Below, piece by piece: positions 42,202-50,578 of a stretch of 64,000 bases of DNA. A program made the translations under genes and the position numbers. The stretch is from positions 310,001 to 374,000 of the forward strand of contig ONKO01000001.1 in assembly GCA_900318445.1 (NCBI GenBank), read 5' to 3'. Below the pieces are notes generated by a model. That model saw only the letters and a program-made list of their open reading frames with translations. It searched no databases and was not told where the DNA came from. Position 1 is the stretch's first letter. Each line of letters opens with the position of its first letter. The stretch is from an uncultured Bacteroidales bacterium (GTDB taxonomy: Bacteria > Bacteroidota > Bacteroidia > Bacteroidales > UBA932).

Positions 42202-43563
42202 ATGAAAACAATGAAATATCTGATGGGCCTTCTGGGCGCTCTTGTCCTTGCTTCCTGTGCAGGCGAGAAGGTAAGCGACCCCGTGTTCGGCCCCGACGAA
42301 ACGCCCTACATCTATATGGAATGGTCCAGCAGCCAGGTCTACAGCGTAGGAGACGTCGTTAAATTCACCGCCCAGGTTTCCCCGCTTGAGGGAACCTCCG
42401 TGCGCTGGCTCATAGACGGAAACGTGGTCTCCACCACGCCTTCCATCGAATACACCATTGAAGGAACCGAAGGCTTCACCCTCCGTTTCGAGGCCGAGCG
42501 CAACGGTATCGTCAACTACCGCCAGGCCACCGTGGCCATCCAGGTGCCTTTCGTGCCCAAGAACCCCGCCCACAAGGTGATGGGTGTCATCACCACCGAC
42601 GGAAACGCCGACATGGTGCAGTGGGACTACATCTCGCACCTTCTCATCACCTCCTTCCAGGTGACGGACGCCGGTAAGCTGGAACTTCCCGATGCCGGCA
42701 AGCTCGCCACCCTGAAGACCCTGGTCTCCCTGGCGCACAACAAGGGCGTCTATGTGCAGGCTGATGTCACCGGCATCATCAACATGCCTGCCGGCTCGGG
42801 TCTCTACAACAGCATGGTCTTCCAGACGGTGGTGGCCGATGACGCGCTTCGTGCTTCCCTCGTGGCCGACATCAAGAAGCTGGTGGCCGATCTGGACCTG
42901 GACGGCGTGAACATCTATGTGAACGAGCTCAACTGCGACGCCGGCGCCATCCAGGAGAAAGATGCCATTGTCCAGTTTATCAAGGACCTGCGTGCTGCCT
43001 TCCCGGCCGTACGCGAAGGCGAACGCCTGAAGTACCTGGTAACGGCCTCCGTGCCGCGTGCCTGGAACAGCTATGAGTTCTACTTCCTGGGCCAGGCCGA
43101 GGCGGAGCTGGACTGGATCAACCTCCTTCTGTTCGGCGCCCTGGACCTCACGCCCTGCGACTTTGCTCCGGACTGGTATGTGAACGACTTCTATGCCAAC
43201 TTCCAGAGTTCTGCCGGCTTCCCTTACAGCAAGCAGATGGTGGGTGTGGGCGCCTTCGGAATCCACTACCAGTACCCCGACGGGGTTACCATCACCTGGG
43301 GCAACCAGGACCAGTACCTGGGATGGCCCACCTATTCCGAAATCCTCAAGATGGATGCATCGGCCTCTTCCAACTGTTACCTGAATCTGGGAAGCGGCCT
43401 GTATTATACCGGCGCCACCGGCACAAACAGTGCCACTTCCAAGGCCCTCATCGTGAAAGACACCCCTGAGAGCGCCGGCATGTTCATCTGGTGTGTCGAC
43501 TACGACTCCACCAGCGCACAGACATCCCTTACCCAGGCTGTCTGGAATACCTTGAATCTATAG
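42202..43563 (+). CDS. Surface lipoprotein with PKD/Ig-like and degenerate GH18-like domains (PUL 2)
   Basis: 453 residues. Lipoprotein signal ending LVLASC (Cys19). An Ig/PKD-like domain (about 40-115: GDVVKFTAQVSPLEGTSVRWLIDG) is followed by a GH18-type barrel (about 128-450: KVMGVITTDGNADMVQWDYISHLLI). The active-site strand reads DLDGVNIYVNEL (Asp234 onward): the two inner acids of the DxxDxDxE motif are Asn237 and Tyr239, and the catalytic position is Asn241, with Glu242 one place too late. So it is probably a binding protein. In beta-glucan PULs this position, after SusD and before GH16, is that of the surface glycan-binding protein. Confidence 0.82.
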   Translation: MKTMKYLMGLLGALVLASCAGEKVSDPVFGPDETPYIYMEWSSSQVYSVGDVVKFTAQVSPLEGTSVRWLIDGNVVSTTPSIEYTIEGTEGFTLRFEAERNGIVNYRQATVAIQVPFVPKNPAHKVMGVITTDGNADMVQWDYISHLLITSFQVTDAGKLELPDAGKLATLKTLVSLAHNKGVYVQADVTGIINMPAGSGLYNSMVFQTVVADDALRASLVADIKKLVADLDLDGVNIYVNELNCDAGAIQEKDAIVQFIKDLRAAFPAVREGERLKYLVTASVPRAWNSYEFYFLGQAEAELDWINLLLFGALDLTPCDFAPDWYVNDFYANFQSSAGFPYSKQMVGVGAFGIHYQYPDGVTITWGNQDQYLGWPTYSEILKMDASASSNCYLNLGSGLYYTGATGTNSATSKALIVKDTPESAGMFIWCVDYDSTSAQTSLTQAVWNTLNL

Positions 43564-43568
43564 CAGAA

Positions 43569-44618
43569 ATGAATAGATTAATAGTAGTGTTTGCGATTCT
43601 CGTCCTCGGGGCAGCCTGTGCCCCGATGGACGGGCAATCGTTCCCTGTCCGCTATACCTACGAAAAGGATGCGGACTGTCCCAACTTCATCTCGTTCGAG
43701 GCCCAGGACGTAAAGGCCGGAGATGAGTGCAGCTGGACTTTTTCCGACGAACCCGGAAAGAGCTACAGCGGCACCTCGCGGGTGCATTATTTTCCCAAGG
43801 CCGGGAGCTATGAAGTGACGCTGCATGTGCGCCGGGACGGAAAGGAAGGAACCCATGCCCTCAAGGTGGGCGTGGCTTCCGATTCCCGTTACGAGAAAGC
43901 CGGAGAGCATCTTCTCTGGGCCGACGAATTTCTGGGAAAATCCCTGGACCTTAAGAAATGGAATTATGACCTGGGCACCGGCCAGTGGGGAAACAACGAG
44001 CTGGAGAACTATACCAACGCTCCTGCCAACTCCCACCTGGAGGACGGAAAGCTCATCATCACCGCTATCAAGGAAGACGACCGTGAGGCGGTGGGCAGCT
44101 ATACATCGGCCCGCCTTACCACGCAGGGAAAGGTGGAATTCCACCGCGGAAGGGTTGAGGTACGCGCCAAGATGCCTTCCGGAAAGGGCACGTGGGCGGC
44201 CATCTGGATGTTTGGCCGGCATGCCGCTCCCAGCTACTCCGAGCTGGATATCCTGGAATACGTGGGCTGTGACAAGAATATTATCTACACCACGGTCCAT
44301 ACCACGGCCACCCTCTCGGAGTGGGTCCCGAAGTCTACGGCCAGCAAGGTTGTGGGCGATGTGGAGACCGCTTTCCATGTGTATGGCATGAACTGGGAGG
44401 ATGAGAAAATTGAATTCTATCTGGATTCGCCGGACAACGTGTATCTCACCTTCGGAAAGCCTGCGCAGAAGGGCGCCGACTACTGGCCCTTTGACAGCGA
44501 CGAGTACCTGATCCTGAACCTTGCCGTAGGCGGTGACTGGGGCGGTATGCGCGGAATAGACAACAGTATCTGGCCGCAGTCCATGGAAGTGGACTATGTA
44601 AGGGTGTTCCAGAAGTAA
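43569..44618 (+). CDS. GH16 endo-beta-glucanase (laminarinase-type), lipoprotein
   Basis: 349 residues. Lipoprotein signal ending LGAAC (Cys17), a PKD-like domain (about 28-105: ECSWTFSDEPGKSYSGTSRVHYFPKAGSYEVTLHV) and a GH16 domain (about 112-349). The catalytic motif is ELDILEYVG with Glu225, Asp227 and Glu230. The substrate-cleft region GRVEVRAKMPSGKGTWAAIWM and the end LNLAVGGDWGGM are typical of the beta-1,3-glucanase subfamily. It likely cuts laminarin-like or mixed-linkage beta-glucan on the cell surface. It is the last gene of PUL 2; radA starts 24 bp later with its own -7 box. Confidence 0.92.
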   Translation: MNRLIVVFAILVLGAACAPMDGQSFPVRYTYEKDADCPNFISFEAQDVKAGDECSWTFSDEPGKSYSGTSRVHYFPKAGSYEVTLHVRRDGKEGTHALKVGVASDSRYEKAGEHLLWADEFLGKSLDLKKWNYDLGTGQWGNNELENYTNAPANSHLEDGKLIITAIKEDDREAVGSYTSARLTTQGKVEFHRGRVEVRAKMPSGKGTWAAIWMFGRHAAPSYSELDILEYVGCDKNIIYTTVHTTATLSEWVPKSTASKVVGDVETAFHVYGMNWEDEKIEFYLDSPDNVYLTFGKPAQKGADYWPFDSDEYLILNLAVGGDWGGMRGIDNSIWPQSMEVDYVRVFQK

Positions 44619-44626
44619 TTATTTTG

Positions 44627-44634
44627 TATCTTTG
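44627..44634 (+). promoter_or_regulatory. -7 box of radA, 7 nt before the ATG
   Basis: TATCTTTG followed by seven bases and ATG at 44642. It supports that ATG over an upstream TTG at 44624, which overlaps the box. Confidence 0.6.
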
Positions 44635-44641
44635 TGCTACT

Positions 44642-46003
44642 ATGGCAAGCGCAAAGACAAAGTCCGTGTGGTTTTGCAGCCACTGCGGCAATGAATACGC
44701 CAAATGGATGGGCCGATGCCCGGCCTGCGGCGAATGGAATACCTTCGTTGAGAAGGAAGTGGTAAGCGGGAAGAAGACGGGAACCATGACGGTGCCCGGC
44801 GCTTCCCGCAAACCTATGCCCCTGAAAGATGTCTCCACCACCCAGGAAGACCGCGTGTCGCTGGGTTCCCCGGAGGTGGACCGCCTGCTGGGCGGGGGCA
44901 TCGTGAAAGGCTCCCTGGTGCTCATGGGCGGCGAGCCCGGCATCGGCAAGAGTACACTCTCCCTGCAGCTTCCGCTCCACCGGCCTCAGCTCAAGACCCT
45001 TTACGTCACCGGTGAGGAAAGCGTCAAGCAGGTGAAGATGCGGGCCGACCGCCTGGGGGGAGACGCCTCCAACTGCCTCATTTACAGCGAGACCGACATG
45101 GGGGCCATCCTGTCGGAGGCGGAAGAGACCGCACCGGACCTCATCATTGTGGACTCCGTGCAAACCATGTATTGCCGTGAGGTGGACTCTACCGCCGGCA
45201 GCGTGAGCCAGATCAAGGAAGTGGCCGCCCAGCTCCTGCGCTTTGCCAAATCCAGCGGCATTCCGGTCCTTCTCATTGGCCATATTACCAAGGAAGGCAC
45301 CATTGCCGGCCCCAAGATCCTGGAGCACATTGTAGACGTTGTGCTGCAGTTCGAGGGAGAGAACCGCGGCGCATACCGCGTCCTCCGCAGCATCAAGAAC
45401 CGTTTTGGCTCCACCTCCGAGCTTGCGGTCTTTGAAATGACGGGCGCAGGGCTCCGGGAAGTGGCCAATCCTTCCGAGATGCTCATCCCCATGCACGAGG
45501 AAGGCCTCAGCGGCACGGCCATATCGGCCATGCTGGACGGCAACCGGTCTTTCCTGTTCGAGGTACAGGCCCTGGTGTCCAGCGCCGTGTATGGCACCGC
45601 GCAGCGCAGCGCTACGGGTTTTGACGTGCGCCGCCTCAACATGCTGCTGGCCGTGCTGGAGCGCCGGGCCGGCTTCAAACTGGGCCAGAAGGATGTTTTC
45701 CTCAACATGGCGGGCGGTCTCAAGGTAAACGACCCCGCCTGCGACCTGGCCGTGGTGGCCGCCGTGCTTTCTTCCAATTTTGATTATTCCCTTCCCTCAG
45801 ATATCTGCTTTGCAGGGGAAGTGGGCCTGAGCGGAGAAATCCGTCCTGTTTCGCAGGCCGAGCGCCGGGCCACAGAAGCGGCCCGCGTGGGCTTCAAGCG
45901 CATCTTTGTGAGCAGCTATACCCACTTTGATAAAAAACCCCAGGGCATAGATGTGGTCAAAGTGGCCGACATCCCTGCCCTGGTAAGGTCTCTGTTTAAA
46001 TAA
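44642..46003 (+). CDS. radA: DNA repair and recombination helicase RadA (Sms)
   Basis: RecA-like helicase that extends recombination intermediates. 453 residues. N-terminal C4 zinc finger (Cys12, Cys15, Cys26, Cys29: CSHCGNEYAKWMGRCPACG), Walker A GEPGIGKST (Lys103), Walker B LIIVDSVQ, the RadA signature KNRFGS at 252-257, and a C-terminal Lon-protease-like domain (about 270-453) with GGLKVNDPACDLAVVAAV and ICFAGEVGLSGEIRPV. Complete and of normal length. The start is fixed by the promoter spacing. Confidence 0.96.
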   Translation: MASAKTKSVWFCSHCGNEYAKWMGRCPACGEWNTFVEKEVVSGKKTGTMTVPGASRKPMPLKDVSTTQEDRVSLGSPEVDRLLGGGIVKGSLVLMGGEPGIGKSTLSLQLPLHRPQLKTLYVTGEESVKQVKMRADRLGGDASNCLIYSETDMGAILSEAEETAPDLIIVDSVQTMYCREVDSTAGSVSQIKEVAAQLLRFAKSSGIPVLLIGHITKEGTIAGPKILEHIVDVVLQFEGENRGAYRVLRSIKNRFGSTSELAVFEMTGAGLREVANPSEMLIPMHEEGLSGTAISAMLDGNRSFLFEVQALVSSAVYGTAQRSATGFDVRRLNMLLAVLERRAGFKLGQKDVFLNMAGGLKVNDPACDLAVVAAVLSSNFDYSLPSDICFAGEVGLSGEIRPVSQAERRATEAARVGFKRIFVSSYTHFDKKPQGIDVVKVADIPALVRSLFK

Positions 46004-46005
46004 TA

Positions 46006-46251
46006 TTACTCGCCTTTCACGGCTTCTTTAGCAGCATCGGCAGCCTCTTCGATTTTCTCGATGGCAGCTTCCTGAGCGGCTTCCTTCACCTCCTGGGCGG
46101 CGTTCTCAACGGCCTGGCAAACGGTGGTGTCTACCTGCTCGGCAGCTTCTGCGGGAGCTTCTTCAGCTTTCTTGTTGTTGTTGCTGTTACCACAAGCAAC
46201 AGTGGCGGCCATCATGGCGATCACGGCCACAGACATAAATACTTTCTTCAT
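46006..46251 (-). CDS. Small Ala/Glu-rich lipoprotein
   Basis: 81 residues. Lipoprotein signal ending ATVAC (Cys20), then a low-complexity acidic stretch (GNSNNNKKAEEAPAEAAEQ) and one long amphipathic helix (QAVENAAQEVKEAAQEAA and onward) rich in Ala, Glu and Lys. Such short lipoproteins are common in Bacteroidota and their role is not known. It is convergent with radA (2-bp gap) and lies 108 bp downstream of the DUF2490 gene. It may be its own unit. Confidence 0.75.
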   Translation of the reverse strand: MKKVFMSVAVIAMMAATVACGNSNNNKKAEEAPAEAAEQVDTTVCQAVENAAQEVKEAAQEAAIEKIEEAADAAKEAVKGE

Positions 46252-46359
46252 AGTTCTAATAAATTAAAAGAATACACATTCCTTTGTCGGCGGCAAATGT
46301 AAGGCTTATTTCTGAGATAGCAAAGGATTTTTTAATATTTTTATTACGAACTGTAAGCG

Positions 46360-47151
46360 CTAAAAGCTGAAAATATAGCTCAAACCGGGGCTCAGCATGA
46401 TTGAATTGTCATATTGGGCACTGAAAAGCTTTGTGCCTTCAGTGTTTGTATCCAGCTCATATTTGTCGTTATAATCTATAAGCAGGTAGGGCTTGAGCTC
46501 ATGTCTTTTGCTAAAGTTGAAGGAAACGCCCACCTCTCCCCTGTAGCGGTTGTTGTACACGTGCGTGTAGCCGGAAGGGGTGTAGTTGTAGTAGGTCTTG
46601 GTGCCCGACTTGTTCCACTGGGCCTCTCCGCTGGTGGTTCCCCAGGGCTCGTTGAGGGCGGTACGGAGCTCGAAGGAGGCGTAGGGCTCGGCAACATAGA
46701 AGCCTTTGTACTTGATGGTGAACTTGCTCTTGAGCGCCAGGGCGTCGGGATTGTTCTGGTATACGTTGAAGGTGCCGGTGCGGCGGGTGTACTGCAGGCG
46801 TTCCTTCAGGGAGAACTGGAAGTATCCCAGCTGGAGGCTGCCGGTAATGTCGGCGAACACCCTGTGGCGGGGCTCCTTGAAGGTGGCCGTCGAGACGTCC
46901 CGGGTGTTGATGAGCGTATAGCCAACGCCCAGCTTAAGCGCCTTGAACGGTTTGTAAGTGAATCCCAGCGTAGTGCGCATACTTGCGAGCGACGTGGCCT
47001 CTGTGCGCAGCTCTTCTTCGGCATAGACGTGTACGCCCTTGGATATCTTGTAGTTGGCCTCCACCGAGGCGCGGGCGCCCCATTCCGTCGCCGTCTGGGC
47101 AAAGGCACCGGCGGGAGTGAGGAGCGCGAGAATAAGGAAAAGTCGTTTCAT
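46360..47151 (-). CDS. DUF2490 outer-membrane beta-barrel protein
   Basis: 263 residues with a signal peptide ending AGAFAQ. The mature part alternates hydrophobic and polar residues in about ten to twelve strands with aromatic ends (WGARASVEANYKI, GYFQFSLKERLQYTRR, YRGEVGVSFNFS) and ends in SPGLSYIFSF, a terminal Phe as in many outer-membrane barrels. DUF2490 proteins are of unknown function. It starts 5 bp after the DUF4956 gene, in an operon with VTC, so it may link this inner-membrane pair to the outer membrane. That is inference. Confidence 0.82.
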   Translation of the reverse strand: MKRLFLILALLTPAGAFAQTATEWGARASVEANYKISKGVHVYAEEELRTEATSLASMRTTLGFTYKPFKALKLGVGYTLINTRDVSTATFKEPRHRVFADITGSLQLGYFQFSLKERLQYTRRTGTFNVYQNNPDALALKSKFTIKYKGFYVAEPYASFELRTALNEPWGTTSGEAQWNKSGTKTYYNYTPSGYTHVYNNRYRGEVGVSFNFSKRHELKPYLLIDYNDKYELDTNTEGTKLFSAQYDNSIMLSPGLSYIFSF

Positions 47152-47156
47152 GGTTA

Positions 47157-47948
47157 TTATTCTACGTAGTCTTTGGCCCGGGTAAGGGTGTTGATGGAAT
47201 TGCTTTCTCCCTTGGGCAGGTGATAGTATATTTTGATGAAGGCGGAGTCCTTGAGGAAGTCCACATGGCCAATCTCCAGGTTCTCAATCTGGACGCCGAT
47301 GCGCTTTTCGAGGTCTTCGATGAGCTCTTTCCGGCGCTCGGGCACGATGAGGTCAATCTTGTCGTAGAGCACCAGCTTGGTGGTGGTATGCCTTACCAGG
47401 CTCTCGCTTTCCAGGATCCACACCAGGAGCACGATGAGGCCGTTGACCAGCGCCATCACGCCCACGTTGCCCCAGCCCAGGGCATAGTGCGGCGTGGTTG
47501 CAACATCCACTACATTATAGATGGGAGCCAGGCCATTGGCGGCTGCCAGGGCAATGATCACGAAGAGGTAGGTCATTTCCCGGATGGGAACGGTCTCGGT
47601 GCGGTAGCGGATGACTCCGAAGATGGCGAATAGGCCCAGGGTGAGGCCCACGCCCACTTCCACGTTACCCATGATGTAGAGCAGGGTGAGCATGGCCGAC
47701 GAGAAAATCATGAAGGTGAAGTAGTAGTCGCGGCGGCGGCTCTTGCGGTAGTAGAAGCAGTGCACCAGAATCCAGCATACAAGGAGGTTCAGGGCAAAGC
47801 GGATGCCCAGTTCGGCCACCTTCTGCGCCGTAGTCATCATGGCGTCGGTGATGGTCTGGACGTCCAGGGGGAGGTCGTCGTTCATGTCCACGTCTCCGAA
47901 GGAGGAGAGGTCGTCCTGCACAAGGCGGAAGAGGAAGTCAGGTATCAT
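47157..47948 (-). CDS. DUF4956 integral membrane protein, partner of VTC
   Basis: 263 residues. Four or so membrane helices between about 45 and 170 (FALNLLVCWILVHCFYY, FTFMIFSSAMLTLLYIMG, VGLTLGLFAIFGVIRYRT, YLFVIIALAAANGLAPI, NVGVMALVNGLIVLLVWIL) are followed by a cytoplasmic domain (about 180-263: LIVPERRKELIEDLEKRIGVQIENLEIGHVDFLKDSAFIKIYY). The segment FAIFGVIRYRTETVPIREMTYLF is the family signature. DUF4956 genes commonly lie beside VTC polyphosphate polymerase genes, as here, where start and stop overlap by 4 bp. The molecular role is not established. Confidence 0.87.
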   Translation of the reverse strand: MIPDFLFRLVQDDLSSFGDVDMNDDLPLDVQTITDAMMTTAQKVAELGIRFALNLLVCWILVHCFYYRKSRRRDYYFTFMIFSSAMLTLLYIMGNVEVGVGLTLGLFAIFGVIRYRTETVPIREMTYLFVIIALAAANGLAPIYNVVDVATTPHYALGWGNVGVMALVNGLIVLLVWILESESLVRHTTTKLVLYDKIDLIVPERRKELIEDLEKRIGVQIENLEIGHVDFLKDSAFIKIYYHLPKGESNSINTLTRAKDYVE

Positions 47949-48715
47949 ATCGTTGTCAGTTTTTTGCCGATGATCTTTTCAATGGCCCGTACCTTTACCT
48001 TGAAGCGGCCGGTCTTGGCCGAAGGGTCGGTGAGGGTGATGGCCATACAGTATTTGCTCACGCGGAGCGGTTTGATGCGAAGGTCCAGGAGGATGCTCTT
48101 CATCTGGCTGGCAGCCCGGCCGTCCTGCTTGAGCTCGATGATGACGGCGTCTTCCAGGGTGGTCCTGAGGCCGGTGCGGAAGTTGGTGAAAGCCAGTTTC
48201 GTGTCAATGGTAAGGCGCTCGGTGAGCGCGGGGTTCACCAGGGTAATGCGGGAAAAACAGGTGCGGGCCGACGGCGAGAGCTCTCCGGCCTGGAACCAGG
48301 AATGCCGGGCCAGGTAGTCCGCGGCCTCCGGAACGGAGCCAAAGTCCATCATCTTGTCGGAGGGAATGGACATGCGCTTCTTGCTGGTGCGGCCGTGGTT
48401 GTTCTTGCGCTTGATTTCCAGGAAGCTGTCTCCGGAGTTTACGTACTGGCGGGTGCGCACTTTCTGCCGCACGAGCCTGCGGTTGTGATGCAGGTAGAAC
48501 ATGGTGAGGCCTGCCGTGTCGTAGTAGACGGAGTCGTAGGGGCTGATGCGGGCGCCTTCGGTTTCCAGGGCGCGATAGCCGGCTGCTGCAGCTGCATCCA
48601 GCATGCGCAGCAGCGTGGCTTCGCTCGTTACGTATTTGGAATCGATGCGGTTCATCAGCTTGACGGCGTTCATCTCGTCCAGCGTAATGGCCCCCATTTT
48701 TTCTAATCCTTGCAT
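47945..48715 (-). CDS. VTC-domain polyphosphate polymerase-like protein
   Basis: 256 residues. The VTC fold is a tunnel of antiparallel strands lined by basic residues and metal-binding acids. Visible elements are the early RIDSKYV (family motif RxExKY/RxDxKY), YYDTAGLTMFYLHHNRR, KVRTRQY, DSFLEIKRKNNHGRTSKKR, LTIDTKLAF and AVIIELKQDG. Yeast VTC4 makes polyphosphate from ATP with this domain; the bacterial homologues are less studied. No membrane segment is present, so it probably acts at the membrane with the DUF4956 protein, whose gene overlaps its stop by 4 bp. Its own -7 box lies 6 nt before the ATG. Confidence 0.87.
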   Translation of the reverse strand: MQGLEKMGAITLDEMNAVKLMNRIDSKYVTSEATLLRMLDAAAAAGYRALETEGARISPYDSVYYDTAGLTMFYLHHNRRLVRQKVRTRQYVNSGDSFLEIKRKNNHGRTSKKRMSIPSDKMMDFGSVPEAADYLARHSWFQAGELSPSARTCFSRITLVNPALTERLTIDTKLAFTNFRTGLRTTLEDAVIIELKQDGRAASQMKSILLDLRIKPLRVSKYCMAITLTDPSAKTGRFKVKVRAIEKIIGKKLTTI

Positions 48716-48721
48716 AGCTTA

Positions 48722-48729
48722 CAAAGATA
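48722..48729 (-). promoter_or_regulatory. -7 box of the VTC operon, 6 nt before the ATG
   Basis: TATCTTTG on the minus strand, six bases, then ATG at 48715. It lies in the 26-bp gap after the beta-helix lipoprotein gene. Confidence 0.58.
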
Positions 48730-48741
48730 GCGATTTTTTTG

Positions 48742-50490
48742 CTACCAGGGACGTCCTCCGCCGCCGGGCCATCCGCCGCCGCCTCCGGGACCGCCCTGCC
48801 CGCCGGAATACGTGGTGAGGCTCACGGCGGTTCCGCCGGAGATACCATCGGCCGCCCATACTCCATTGCACACGGGTTCTCCTGCCGATACGCCGGTGTA
48901 CCCCTGGGAGAGCGAAGGCGCGCTCACGGCTACGCTCGAGACGCCGGAAGGTGCCTTGAAGGCGGCGATGAACGAGCTGCCGTTCCACAGGCCGTTCCAG
49001 CCTCCTGCGCTGCAGCTCATGCTATACACGCTCTGGGAAGCCGAATAGCCGTTTTCCAGGCCGCCGTAAGCCACTAAGGTGGCGCCGCTGTTGATGTAGA
49101 GCTTGTAGCCGCCCTCGGTGTTGGCGTCCAGGGCCACTTCGGGTGCGCCCCGGGTGGTGATGGCAAACACATAGCCTCCGGAGAGTTTCATGTCTCCGTT
49201 GGAGTCAATGCCGTCGTTCCCCGTTGAGTGGCCGTACACGTAGCCGCCGGTTACATTCATTTCTCCCTGGCAGTTGATGGAGTCGTCGCTGCCGGAGTAA
49301 GCATAGAGGCTGCCGCCCGTGACGGTAATCTTCCCCTTGGCTTCCACGGATTCTCCCTGTGCGCTGCTGGCCGATATGCTGCCGCCGCTCACCAGAAGGT
49401 TGCCCCCGTACACGTAGCTTCGGCCGCTGCCTTCCTTGTAACCAATCTTGATGGCCTTGGTTGACACGTTACTACTCTCCTTGCCGGAGGTGGTGACGGT
49501 AAGGGTGCCGCCGCTTACGTAGCTGTCGTTGAGGCTGCCGTTTTCCGCAAAGTAAGTGTAGTTGCCGGCACGGATGCCTTTGCCGCCGGCGCCGGTGTTC
49601 ACGATGGTCACGGTGCCGCCCGTCATGCCAAAGTAGTTGTCGGCCTTGATGCCGGCCGTTCCGGTGTATTCGCCGTCCTCGCTGTCGTAGGCTACCCCGC
49701 CGCTTACGTTGATGGAAGTGGTGCCGCCTTCCACCAGCACGAAGCCGTCGGAGGTGATGCCCTTTTTCATGGCGGCCTGGGTGCTTACGTTGAGACTGCC
49801 GCCGCTCAGGCGCACGTAGTCATTGGCCTTGAGGCCGTGACCGGCCTTGTTGCCGGCGGTGACGGTAATGGCCGGTCCGTCCTGGATGTAAAGGTAGTCG
49901 TCGGTGGCGATGCCGCTCTTGCCGGCAGCGTTACTGGCTGTAACCGTGAGGCTGCCGCTTCCGCTCACGAGGAGCTGCCCTTCCGAGAACAGCACGGCTT
50001 TCATGTCTTCTTCGCCGGAATCGTAGGAGGCCGATGCGGCATCGGAGAGCGTGTTGGTGCCGTTAACCACAATGTAGCATTTCTTCTTTCCCTGGTTGTT
50101 GATGGCGGCGCCGGACGGGTTTGTGATGGACACGCCGTCCAGCACCAGGGTCTGGCGGTTGCCCGAGTAACTCTTGAAGAAACCGTTGGTGGTGCTGCCC
50201 TTGAGGATGTATTCGATGATCTCGTTGTAGGCGGAATTATCGGCCGTTACCCGGTTGCCATCCACCTTGACCATTCCGTTCTCGTCTCCGGTCACCGTCG
50301 CCCCGCCCTCGTCGGAGAATACGATGGTGATGGTGCGCTCCAATGCGGTTTCATCCGTATTGTCGTTGTCTTCTTCGGTGCCGGGAACGGGCGCGATATT
50401 CTCTCCCGCATCCGTGTCGATGATACTGTCCTTACTGCATCCACATGCCAGCACCGCCGGCATGAGGAGCCATACTGCCAATCTTTTCAT
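48742..50490 (-). CDS. Cthe_2159-like carbohydrate-binding beta-helix lipoprotein with Gly-rich tail
   Basis: 582 residues from the ATG at 50490. Lipoprotein signal MKRLAVWLLMPAVLAC. Residues about 40-500 are a Gly/Ser/Thr-rich right-handed beta-helix with repeated turns (DGVSITNPSGAAINNQGKKK, GKSGIATDDYLYIQDGPAI, GHGLKANDYVRLSGGSLNV and so on), the pattern of the PF14262 carbohydrate-binding family. The C-terminus (563-582) is GGQGGPGGGGGWPGGGGRPW. Such proteins occur together with VTC and DUF4956 genes in other phyla. A polyanion or polygalacturonate ligand is possible. It sits 26 bp upstream of the VTC gene. Confidence 0.8.
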   Translation of the reverse strand: MKRLAVWLLMPAVLACGCSKDSIIDTDAGENIAPVPGTEEDNDNTDETALERTITIVFSDEGGATVTGDENGMVKVDGNRVTADNSAYNEIIEYILKGSTTNGFFKSYSGNRQTLVLDGVSITNPSGAAINNQGKKKCYIVVNGTNTLSDAASASYDSGEEDMKAVLFSEGQLLVSGSGSLTVTASNAAGKSGIATDDYLYIQDGPAITVTAGNKAGHGLKANDYVRLSGGSLNVSTQAAMKKGITSDGFVLVEGGTTSINVSGGVAYDSEDGEYTGTAGIKADNYFGMTGGTVTIVNTGAGGKGIRAGNYTYFAENGSLNDSYVSGGTLTVTTSGKESSNVSTKAIKIGYKEGSGRSYVYGGNLLVSGGSISASSAQGESVEAKGKITVTGGSLYAYSGSDDSINCQGEMNVTGGYVYGHSTGNDGIDSNGDMKLSGGYVFAITTRGAPEVALDANTEGGYKLYINSGATLVAYGGLENGYSASQSVYSMSCSAGGWNGLWNGSSFIAAFKAPSGVSSVAVSAPSLSQGYTGVSAGEPVCNGVWAADGISGGTAVSLTTYSGGQGGPGGGGGWPGGGGRPW

Positions 50491-50521
50491 AGTCGAATCT
50501 TTTTTTGCCGGGGAAAATGAC

Positions 50522-50558
50522 AAAAACCCGGCCGGGAATGGTGCCAGGACGGGTTTTT
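50522..50558. terminator. Bidirectional-type hairpin with T tract after the GH28 gene
   Basis: AAAAACCCG (50522-50530) pairs with CGGGTTTTT (50550-50558) around a 19-nt loop. A- and T-tracts flank the GC stem, so it can work on either strand. It separates GH28 from the beta-helix lipoprotein gene. Confidence 0.7.
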
Positions 50559-50578
50559 CAGCGAACGTGCGGTTTTTC

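Noticed and set aside
40615..43266. Minus-strand open frame of 883 codons opposite SusD and the GH18-like gene of PUL 2
   Set aside because: Antisense shadow; no start signal or domain.
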